A stretch of 64,000 bases of DNA from Ligula intestinalis. Taxonomy: Eukaryota > Platyhelminthes > Cestoda > Diphyllobothriidea > Diphyllobothriidae. The notes below the pieces were generated by a model. That model was not told the DNA's origin and ran no database searches. It worked only from the letters and a program-made list of their open reading frames with translations. Positions 34,503-46,500 of this stretch are shown piece after piece; position 1 is the first letter of the stretch, and the number at the start of each line of letters is the position of its first letter. A program made the position numbers and the translations under genes. The stretch lies in the NCBI GenBank assembly GCA_036362985.1, contig JAYGXS010000001.1, positions 43,205,331-43,269,330 on the forward strand, given 5' to 3'.

Positions 34503-37500
34503 GTATGTCCTCAGATATGTCTCGTAGCGAATCCTCTAGGGTGCCTTTGGTGCAGCCTACTATAATATTCGCATTCCACTTCTCCTCGGCGATCTTGTGA
34601 ACATGTTGGCCAGACTGTCGAGTTCACCTGGTTCTCCTTTGTCCTCCCTTCGAGCACCTTCGATTCGTCTCTGTGGCGCTTATTCTTTACAGGTGCGTTT
34701 ACACTCATTTTTTGAGTTTTATTTAGCGCATTTTAGCCGTGACAACTCTGAAGAAAAGGCCAAGTGCTGTGGACTATTTTGACTAGAGCTTTAGCTCTCC
34801 AACTTCAGTTGGTTTTATTTAGCTAGCCTTTTTCTAAATCAATAATAGCCGGTATTCCCGGCTACTTAAAAAGATCGAACTCACATATCCGTAGTGCGTA
34901 TGCAATTGGTAATTATAAAACTGCAAACCATGTCCCGTGACCATGGCTTCTATCGGCGAGCCAATAGTGTGCGCCTCCTCTGATAGTTTACCCGAATTGC
35001 GGTTACTTTAAACGAGTCTCCTGCGGTGTTGATGTCGGTCCTTCCTAGACTCTTCACTATGAAATCTGGCCGTCAGAAGCTGAACTCAGGTTGTCCTTGG
35101 CCTAATTCCATTCCTGTAGAGATAAACTCAGGCAGAAGAATTAGCCAGGTGACATGAAGGTGAAGTGGAAGAGCTAACTAAATTACTCCCACCCTACTTA
35201 GCAGGTTTGAGTACTGCTCGCTGGTGGCTTACACATATTTGGATTACGAACTAAGAATTCTTCCGTACACGGTCTTATGCCAGGCACAGTGCCAGTCTTC
35301 TGTTATTCCGATGTGCAAATAGCTTACCCGGTTTCAGGTAGCATACAATACGGAGTATTGACAGCAATAATTGCTTGATCATTTTTCCGAATAACCGCGA
35401 CTCTGACAGTCGCTTCCGTCTTTAGCTATTCAAAACATGCGTTTATGTGTTTATTGGCGCAGTTTATATCATATTTTTTAAGTAGCTGAAACTCGAGGGC
35501 TGCCATAACTACTAGGTAATCGCAAGTACAGGTTATAGCAGGTTTTAGATGCCCATGTCGTTTACTCTGAGCAGATTTTGGTAGCTCCAGTGTACGAAAG
35601 GAAGGCTTGCCATTATTTGTCATTCTGAATATTAACCGCGTGCTTTTGAGATTTTTTGATTGAAGCATCCCCCGTGTTTTTTTGCAATCTAGTCATTGTG
35701 CACCTTCACTTACATCGGCTTCCTGGCGACAGTTGGGGAACGCGTCGCTTCAAGGCTCAGATGTATGCTCTTCGAGCGCTTAATATTTCAGAAAGTTACT
35801 TTCTTTGACAAAACCACGACAAGCTGGCTGCTCGACAGGTAATAATCATTATTCTTACTATTTATGCGTGCCCTGAATTTTAGAGTTAACTGAATCCTTG
35901 CAGAACTTTTGTACAGCGTTTTATTTTCTGACATGATTTTTTGTTATCTGGTGGTAGCCGAGTCGCTTACTTCGCCTGAGCAGTAGGCTCAATCTTATCG
36001 ATGAAAGTTTAGGGACAGCCGTATTCTGTATGCTGGATGCTAGTCATTGATTGGCTTATACTCCCTGGTTAATACTGTTGCCCATTCTGCTGCTCTTGTC
36101 GTGTTTAATTATGGACACCTGCATGAGTTCGAAAACTTGGAAAATCACACAAGGGGCTCAATTATTCAACCAGTCTTTTTCCTTGCCACAGTATTCGTTA
36201 TTTTAGATATAAAGGGTACCCGCTTCGCTCCTGTTTTCGCCATTCATCACTATTTAGTTCAGTATAGTTCAGTATATTTAGGGTAGTAGGCAATGCCTTT
36301 GAAGACCCTATTGAAAACAGTATGAATGAAATATCCAACATAAAATATGTCACTATAAACAGTGAGTAACATACATACATGTACAAATTTTAACGTGTGC
36401 GTGTGAGCAGTCAGAATAGTCTCTTGTGTACATAATATATCCAACATAAAATGTCTTACTGTAAACTAGTGAGTAGCATATACAAATGTTAAGTTTTATC
36501 TGTAGGTATTTCCAGGGCGTAAATTATTCCTGCTTCCTTGTACATATGAACGGTAAGTGTTAAGTAGATGTTCATCCATTTTCCGTTTAAACGCATCTGT
36601 GGAGTCCGCCATTACGACCTCCTCGGGTAGTCCGTTCCAGACACCGATGACTCGTTGTGAGAACGACTGCTTGCGGACCTCTAGATAGGATAGGTTTCCC
36701 CGCAGTTTGAGGAATTTCCCACGGAGGTTGGTTGAAGTGGCGAAGGCGAAGAAGTCATCAAACTTCAGGGCACATTCCTGATTCCTCACGAGGCGGTACG
36801 TCTGTATGAGGTCGCCGCGGATTTGTCTATACTCGAGGGGGAAAACGTTAAGTGCTTCTAGTCTACGTTCGTAAGATGAAGACTTTAGGCCCTTCACAAT
36901 TTTTGTTGCCCTTTGCTGAATTCTTTCCAGCATCTGGTTATCTTTGTGCATCTATGGTCGCCACGCCTGAACGCCATACTCCAGATGTGTTCCATAGATT
37001 TTGCCGAATATTTTTTTGTCTATGTCGACAAAAGTTCGCTTAATGGCAAACAGAACACTGTTCACCCTCTTGGCAGCCCTAGCACACTGTAAAGACGGCT
37101 TCAGGGATGGCACATTAGCCATACCCAGATATTTTTGTTCATTAACGTTCGACAGGCACCTTCCATCGAGTACGTAGTTGTGTGAGTCATCTGTAGCGCT
37201 CTTTTTCTTCGTCTTGCGTCGCAATATGACACACTTCTCAAAATTAAACCGCATTAACCATTTTTTGGACCACTCACCTAGGCAGTCAAGTCCTTCTTGC
37301 AGAGTTTGTTTATCATAAGCGTTTCTGATGGGTTGCCATATCTTAATATCATCTGCAAACAAGACTCCATTACTGACCAGTCCATGCCTACAGTCGTTGA
37401 CGTAGATTAGGAACAATAGTGGCCCAAGAACGGAGCCCTGAGGCACTCCACTCGCAAATGGCACGGAAGAGGATTTTGCGTTTCCGACGCACACGGACTG

Positions 37501-40500
37501 CGATCGGCCTATGAGAAAATCTCCTACCTAATTTAGTAAATTGCCCCTTATCCCGAATTCGCCAACCTTGTAGAGTAGCCGTTGGTGAGGGACACTATCG
37601 AAGGCTTTTTTAAAGTCTATGTAAACAACATCTACGGGGGTATTTTCGTCTAATGACTTGGACCACTGCTCCATAGAATAAAGCATATTGGTCAGGCAGG
37701 AGTGGTTTCCTCGAAATCCGTGTTGGGCACCATCAAAGAAGTCTTTTTCTTCGAGGAACTTCATAGTGGCCTTTTTGATTATCCTTTCCATAACTTTACA
37801 ACAGATGCAAGTTAGGCTTACTGGTCGATAGTTGTTCGCGCTGGTTCTGGATCCACCCTTGTGAATAGGGTATATTTTCGTAACTTTCCAATCGGATGGG
37901 AGGAGGCCTCGATCAAAGGACACCTGAAAAATGTGCGTAAGCGGTCTGGAAAGTTCCGAAGCCAGCTCTTGCAGTACATTTTCTGGTATTTTGTCTGGAC
38001 CCGGAGACTTAGCTTTATTAAGCGCCAGAAGTTCATTCGGTTAATCCAAATAAATAACTAAATTAATTGTTTTAGTTAGCATCTATATGAATACTTTCAC
38101 GGTAACGGAAAAGTCATTTTCGAGTGAACTTTAGAAAGAACAGTTTTCAGTTCACGTTTATAATATTCAGCCTGATATAAAAACAGCGAACTGTAAAAAA
38201 CTCCTTCAAATTGAATGATATTTGTTAGTTTTTAAGGAGAATGAAATTGCCGCTCATGAAAGGGCAACTATACGTGCGGGACAAGACTGCTCTGCGGGCT
38301 CGAAATGTTCCGCGTCAGGGGGCAATTTCAAATCCGGAAGAGGCTTCGCGAATGATCATCTTTCACTGCAATCTCCCGATCATCCGGTCTATTTGCAAAT
38401 CACAGGAACACGAATGATTTTCATGCCCGCTCGTGTCTATTCAGTTTTGGAACTTTGTTGTCGTTGCCATCGGGCGCAAAGTTGGACCGAGATAACATCC
38501 TGGACAGTTTTGTCTCTTGCTCAACGTAGAACATTTTGGTGCATCTTATTTATCGGGTTGGGAGGTCTCTGTTAGCCAGTTGTACTCTAGGCAGGTTAGA
38601 CCTGCTTCGGAACCGCGATTAGAGAGTCGCATTCGAGCAAGACCGGGGACCTAGCGCCAATCCCCTTTTCTCCACGAAACACAGAATTGACTTTCTACAC
38701 TCATGAATCACAACCATCCGCAAAATACGATCTCTGCTACGGCGTCCGCGGGAACCGACGCGCCCCATCCAATTGGCATCGCGGGTGGGGTGTTAAATTC
38801 GCGAGCTGATGCCGGATTGTGAATTGCAGGCTGGAATGTTCAAACTCTGAGGGATGACGGCGCCCAACTTTTAACAGCCAAATCCCTTTCTGAATACCGT
38901 GTTGGTGTGGCGTGTCTCTCTGAGGTCCGCCTACCGGGCACTGGCTACAAACTGCTACTAGTACCAGGAGCTGACTCTGCGTAGCATCTCTACCACAGTG
39001 GTGTCTCCGACAACTCTGGACTGTATGGTGTCGCTATAGCTTTGGCTGATGAATTTCGCTCGAGTCTGTTAGAGTGGGAGGCTGTCTCACCGCGGATCGC
39101 TTGGGTCCGTTTGAAAAGTGCTCCAGTCAACGTTTCCATCATCTCGGTATATGCGCCTACTCTGGCTGCTGATGACAGCGTAAAAGATGAATTCTACGGC
39201 GACCTCCAGCGAACAGTTGACCGCATCGCAAGAAGCGATTTACTCGTCATTGCCGGTGATTGGAACGCCCGACCAGGTGTGTGTGACGCTGGAGCCCGTC
39301 ATGTGGTAGGCAAATTTGCTGTCGGTGCGCAGTGTGCCAACGGTGAGCGCCTTGTCAACTTCGCATTGTCGAACCGCCTCGTTGTGTCAAGCACCCGTTT
39401 TGATCATCCGCGCCACCACCTTGTCACATAGTACTCAAATGACGGGCATACCCAGGCCCAAATAGATCACATCCTTGTCCGAGCACGCTGGGCCAGCTCG
39501 GTCTTGGATTGTCGAGCCTACCGCGGTGCTGATACAGGAGACGCTCATGCATCGGACCATGTCCTACAGCGGGCAACCCTTCGCTTACGTTTGAGAGCTA
39601 TTTACAGACCCTCTCGACCACAGCGGATCGATGTCGCAAAGCTGACGTCTTCTGCTGGCGACGCCTTCCACTTAGCACTCCGGAACCGTTTCGACGGCCT
39701 GTACCCTGACGCCCGAGCGGACCCAGAGCCCGCGTGGCAGTCCGTGAAGGCCGCGATGTCAGAGCTGGCATACACCCATCTGGGCAAAACCCGCCGGCGA
39801 CATCGTGACTGGATCACTAGACCCACGCTTGAGTTAGCTGAGGAGACTGGCCGAGCCAGACTCACTGGCTCCCCCGCTTACAGAGAGCTGCGGCGCCAAA
39901 CGACAAGGGCCATCCGAGCCGATAGGAACACCTACTGGAGCGACTTTTCCACGGAAACGGAGCGAGCAGCTACTGGAGATGATACCCACAAGCTCTACCG
40001 ACTCTTAAAGTAGGCCAGCAGAGGTTTGGGAAACACCACCGAGACTTTACTGGATCGCAACGGTGCTGTCATCACTAAGATCGATGACCGGTTAGAGAGG
40101 GCGCGAGCATTTCTGTGAACACCTCAACCATGATCCTCTGTGATGTCTGACCTGTCGCCCAATGCGGACGATCCTCACCATCTGTATGAGTGCAACACAG
40201 AGCCACACAGTGTAGAGGAAGTTGTCTCCATTCTCTTGAGGCTACGCAACAACAAGGCACCTGGTGAGGATGACCTCCCGCTGGAGCTCTTCAAATGTGC
40301 ACCCGAGGTTATTGGGCCCTGGCTACAACAAATATTTGCCAAGATATGGGACAGCGAAGTTGTGCCCTCTGATTGGAGTAAAGCAGTGATCCTCCCCCTG
40401 TCTAAAAAGGCGACAGACGAGCGTACAGCAATTGCAGAGACATTAGCCTTATCGATGTAGCGGCGAAAACATTCACGTCTCTTCTCAAACGTTTCCAAAC

Positions 40501-43500
40501 TGTGAGAGACCAGCGCACCCGCCCAAACCAGAGTGGATTTCGACCAGGTCGTGGCTGCACCGACCAGATATTCAATCTCCGCCGTGTGCTGGAACTGAGA
40601 TGGGGTCACCAACAACCCACTGTTCTATGCTTCATCGACTTTGCTGCCGCATTTGACTCTGCTGATCGCAGTTCGCTGTGGAACATAATGAGGACGGATG
40701 GCCTACCACCTAAGCTTCTCACTCTCATGCAGGCATACTATCGTGGCACTTACACACGGGTGAAGACGCAGAACGGCGACACGAAAGCCTTTAGCGTCAG
40801 GACGGGCGTCCACCAAGGCTGTGCCCTTTCACCCACCCTGTTCAACTATGCGGTGGACTGGATCATGACCAAAGCACTGGATGACTTCCCGGGAGTGCAG
40901 TTTGATCGCTCGAAATGGGTGACTGACTTGGCGTATGCTGATGACGTCGTCCTCTTTGGCGACAACTGTATTGCAGTTCAACAGGCGCTGGACAAGATCA
41001 ATGAGCGTGCATAATCCATCGGATTACGCCTAAACGCCACTAAGACCCAAGTCATGCTCTCCTGTGTGCCCCCTACATCTGTCACTCCTATTGTTCTCGG
41101 CGGTGCTCCTCTCGAAGTGGTCGACTCGTTTAGATACTTGGGCTCTTTGGTCACGGAAACGGGTCAAGGCGTCGACGAGGTTGTATCACACGTCAACCGT
41201 GCCCGATCTGCCTTCTACCGTCTGTGCGCTTCTCTATGGAATAGAAGGGAAATATCACTACACACAAAGTCTCGTGTTTACCAAGCAGTGGTTCGATCTA
41301 TCCTGCTCTATGGCGGAGAGGAGAGACATGGCCTATGCGCGTTGAGGACATGAGGCGCTTTGAGGTGTTTGACAATGACTGCATACGGCGCATCCTTCGT
41401 CACCGACGCGTCGACCGAATTCGCTGCTCCGATCTCCGCCGACGCTGTCACCTGGACGCTCTCCCTCCACTCCTGCTTCAGAGACGACTTCGGTGGTTCG
41501 GGCATGCATCCCGGCGTGATGATGGTGAGCTGATTCGTGACCTGCTTGTGGCGACGCCTCCCCCCACCTTGCACAAACGTCGCGGCGGGCAGCTGAAAAC
41601 TTGGACAGCAACGGTCGAGCAGGATCTGTCGTCCGTTTTCGGCTCATGCGTCTACGGCCTACGCCGGTGGAACCGTGATTGGATGGCGCTCTCGTATGAA
41701 CAGGCGCAAGATCGATGCGCCTGGACAGTTGTGATTCTTGATGCAGTCAATGTCAAAACTGATGCCGGCTCAACCCGCCCGAGGTGAATGCCGTTACAAG
41801 TACAAGTAAGTAAGTAAGACGCTCTTACTACTGATTCATTTCAGTTTTTGGATATCCTCTAAACACGCGGGTCATTTTTCTTGCCTTTACATACTACATG
41901 CCCTGGCAACCGCCATGTAACTCCATCAATTACTAACTCCTTGTACTTAGTAGGCTGTGATCATTCACACCAAAGTACGATTACTGACAACACTGGTTCA
42001 CAGCGAGCGGACCACAATGGTGATCAGGGTTGCCAGTGAAATTTATGTGCGTGAGATAGAAAATACCTCTGCCGCCGTATGCCTTGGTATGGCGTGAACC
42101 AGGATCTGACAGAGGCATTCAAAAGAAGTAGATGACTTTCACATTGTACTGTGTCAACACTCGCATGGTTTTATTTTATGTTTTCCGTGCAGCAGGGTCC
42201 AATCAGTACCCCAAGCTCACTTTCTTTATATCCTTACTGCCGAGCACGTTGAATCCCGGTTTTTGGATGAATAGGCGACTGCGACACTGGGAGCCTTTCA
42301 CAAAGGAACCTTTGGAGAAGAGAACATATATTAGGATGCATAAGTATTTCAGCATGTTTTTGCGGATAGTTGTATAGGTGCTGTTAGTCATCATGAGATG
42401 TTTTTTTTTTAAAAAAAGACGACAACCTTGAAAACACGAGCGTGCCAAGTCCACATTCATTGCACATATTGTCCTGACCGACAAAGTTCTTCGAAGACTG
42501 TGATACCTGGTAAAAACATAGTCTTCCTCGACGTGCTGGTGTGCAGAAAAGACGGTGGAGAACTCAAAACAACAGTTTACAGGAAGGTGACAAATACATC
42601 TCGCATCCTGAGTTACCTCAGCAACCACCCCGTCTCGCACAAACTTAGATGCGTGCGAACCGACACGCTGGCGAGCAATACCATATATTGCTGGTGTTTC
42701 TGAAGGATTCGCTCGACCGGTGAGCGAATTTGGGATTGGCGTTGCTCACAGACCAGAAGCAACAATCCGCAGGCAACTTATGCGGCCCAAGGACCCAGTA
42801 CCCGTTAATCAAAAGTCCGGTGTCATTTACCGTATTGACTGTCTTTGTGGCCAAGCCAATTATGTTGGTGAAACCGGCAAGCGGGTCCTCACGAGGATGC
42901 ACCAGCATGACCTCGCCGTGCAATGGAACGACAAGAATTCCCTGTTGGCCGCCCACGCATCCATTCCAGGGCACAGCTTCGACTTCGAACACGTGCGAAT
43001 ACTGGGTCGGTCAGACGACCGAATTTCACGCCTGCTGCAGGAAGCCTGGCATTCACGCGCGGACTCAATTAACAGGCATGTCGAGCTTCCTGATGTCTAC
43101 CTCGCATTGCGCGAGCAGATCGAGGGCAGATGTAAATCCCGGCAGAACCGACTTAATTACACTGTGAGCTGTACGTTTTTTCATTCCATGACAATGAGCT
43201 CACGGGAGGGTTCGAAACGTCGGACAGATACACTCCTGGTCCCAGAGAACGTCTTAACTTCTGCATAGTCTTAGAAATCCGATGGGCTCTATCGGACCGC
43301 ATTTGTTTCCCACGCATTTACGGTGTTTTGTTTTGTGATAAAATTCCCTTTCCTGCATCAGCGTGACGTCTTCGGACTTTGCAGTCGAAGGGTGGCTAGC
43401 GTTTCTTACGCTTCCCCCTACAAAATTGACTCCGCAGAAAACGTGAATGCACTCCTTCCTTGGGGGCATTCTTCCAAATCCAGCCTTCGGCATCATCCAG

Positions 43501-46500
43501 CCGTTATATAAATGTTCAGGCAAATTAAACGGCCTGAGTTTTCAGCTCCCTATTGAGTTTTATTCAGCCACACCGTACGCTTGCCATTTATTTTAGTAAG
43601 ATGATGCGACTATTGTAATACCCCTTTTTCTTTATAGGACGGTTGCTGATGTGCAAGCTTTCAAGAGTGCTTTCAAAGCTAGCATCTCACAGGGCTTGCG
43701 TAGCGTAGCTCAGGTCTGTTGTTCGCAGTAAACTATTCTATGCTTTGTTAGTCTTTTTTAGAAAAGCATGTTTTTTATTTATGACCATAACCGGCACGCT
43801 ACTGCGTCGCTGTCACACCTTATTTTAATCTGCAGCATCTATTCCAGTAAAAATCTACCGATTCTTTTCTTTAGCTCAGACGGTCATTTTATTTTTAGGT
43901 TATTGGATCCACCGTAGCCATGTACATCATCTCCCCCACCCTCTGTGCTGCACTGATTGGCTGCCTTCCTCTCGTCTTTCTCGTTGGCAGTCTGATTGGC
44001 CACCAGTTACGTATCCTGAGCCACCATGCCCAAGATCAAGTATGCTGTTTCTCTGAAATTTTTCATCTACCTCTGTTTTATTTATAAGCATACAGCTTGT
44101 TGTTGCGGACATTGAATGTATCGCCTTTCGACAAGGCTGTTTACAAATCTGGCAATGTTAGAATAACCTGCACACTTTATTGATGTTAATTTGCGTCTGC
44201 CAATGTGATGTTTTGCCCTTTATCTCTGTTGGCTTGAGCAGAATTCCGTAACCGGACGCGTTGTTTTGAGTAACTTGGCGCTTGAAATGTAGTATGTAAC
44301 TTAATACCTATGTAATTTTCACGACTTTAGCAAGCCTTAGAAGGTACCTATCAATCCGACGCGACATCTCAATCACCATGAAGATTTGCCTGTACTGTGA
44401 TTTCGTCCAGTCAGTCCTTCTCTATGATTGTGAAGGCTGGGCTGTGTGCACAGCTGAGTGAAAACGGACAGTATTGGGCCTTTTTACTGAGCGTCGATTC
44501 GACAGGTCTCTTATATAAATTTTTAGATACCAGAGTGATGGTGGGCTGCTTTTTTTGCAAAAAACTGATGGTTATAGTGTCAGGAGGGATTTTTTTCTAA
44601 GAAGATCAATTTTCCATTCAATTTTTTACGCAACCTAATAATAAAAATTGGCAGTGATCGATAAAAGACGCCTTCTCCCTTGCCCTTTAGGATGAAGTAG
44701 CCACGGAGGTCGCTTCCGAAACCTTCATGCACATACGTTCAGTAAAGTCGTTGACAATGGAGCCTGCGATGATGGCGTAAGTCTGTCCTAGTGTGTGCTT
44801 GATGTTAGTGCAAGTCATCAGGTTCATTTTTAAAGCGAGGCGTCTTTGTTTAATATGCTGTTGAAAATCCCATTTTCCTGCCCAGAAATGGAGTACTGCA
44901 GTCAGGTGCGCGGATTACATCAGCATCCCACTGCTGTTGGAGTTGTTGAACTAAGAACAAGAGCTGTTGCCTCGTCTATCTTCCATCCTCTGCGGCACAG
45001 TAAACCGCATTTTGAGGATTATGTCACTTGACTGGCTAATCATAACCGTATATGGCTAAATGTTAGCACAAAGTTAAGAAAGTTTATTCGAATGCTGGAT
45101 AGAGTTAGTACACACGGTGTATCGACGTAACTAGCCGTAGCAGTGTTCGCAGGCTTTGGCTCTGCAGCCGCTACATTGGACTCGCAGATGCCGGTTTTTT
45201 TATCGTTAAAGATTTCACTCACTGAGGGCCTTCCTGTGGACGTGGCGAAACTGTCGCTTTGATATGGTCCACGTCCGTTACTTATTTGCACTTGTCTGAT
45301 CTAGGCAGCCTGGATGATGTCGCCGATTGTACCTTTCAACGCGTGGCGATGTGCATCAGCGGATCGAGAAAAAATCTATTCATTTTCGCCTCCATGGGCA
45401 AAGACCTAGTACCGAAGTCGCACAAAAACCCCGGAAAGGCTGATCCCCAGCTTACAGGTGGCGGAAAATGGAACGGCCTTCAGTGAATGTTAGATTCAAA
45501 TTAATCACAACATCGGGTCTACCGAACAAGCAACCGCAGACCAGCAAGGACGCGTAGGGTTGAGGTCTGGTACACCAACTACACTTTGCAAATGCCATAA
45601 AAGCTGATGGCGTCACGGTAACATGGCGAATGTGAACCGTCATTAAATAACTTTGCTTGCCACCGCTGACTTGTGGTTAAGCTCTTGAATCCAGATGTTA
45701 GGAAAGACAACCTCGAACAACCAATCTGGACGGCTGTTTAGAACCTGTCTGTAGATTTCCAAGCACACTCATATAATGGGAATCGGACGCTGCGCCCCTA
45801 CTTCCGGGTAAAAGCTTTTCGTTCGGGACTAGGTCGTGTGTGACACGTGTAGATGGGTTGTTCAGCTTTGTCATCCACTGAGTCCACACTCTCTTCTCAT
45901 GAGCTTGAAGACAGGGAGCGCGGTAGATGCAGCGAAAATTTGCATCTACAAACAAATTCACACGCTGCGGAAGGAGATTGGAGTATCTTTTGAGAAGTCC
46001 TTAGTTGTCGGTAATAGATGCCTCCAGTCTAGACAGGCTAAGCACCGTGTACCTAATTAATCCTACTGTTACGAAATAAGTAGATATTGCTAATTGTTCG
46101 CCACTGTTTATCAAACCATCGTGTTTTTTTTGTGGTAATTGTCACAATACTTAGTTGGTTACGCTCTGTGTTAGAGTTGCATTGGCTGAAGAAACATCAA
46201 ACATCAAATTCCTTCAGTTGATATTTTTCAGTGTAGGCCAGTTCTTTTAGTCGATCGCAGAGGTCCGAATGCTGACCACCTCGCAAATAGCTACTGAGAC
46301 CTGCTAAGTTCTCGTTAGGCTTTTCTTATCCCCTGTGAATATTCTTCATCGTTGTAGGCAGTCAAAAGTTCTGATGTATCATGATAAGTCGACTGGCCCT
46401 TTGAAGAACATATTCGCAGCACCCTAGGATCAGCGTCTCCGATGGACAACTGTCCATAGCTGTCTATCTCACAGTGACTGGACTACCCCGTAGGGATGAG

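Larger units (their letters stand above)
35839..43637 (+). other. Intron 3 of the ABCB8-like gene, filled with retroelements
   Basis: A 7.8-kb intron between exons 3 and 4. In order it holds a CR1-like element (minus, 36.25-38.05 kb), an RTE-like element (plus, 38.6-41.8 kb) and a PLE fragment (plus, 42.4-43.3 kb), so these account for most of its length. Confidence 0.8.

Noticed and set aside
45259..45961. Extra exons of the ABC transporter in intron 6
   Set aside because: Exons 6 and 7 join in phase with the exact residue spacing of the family, so no exon is missing.
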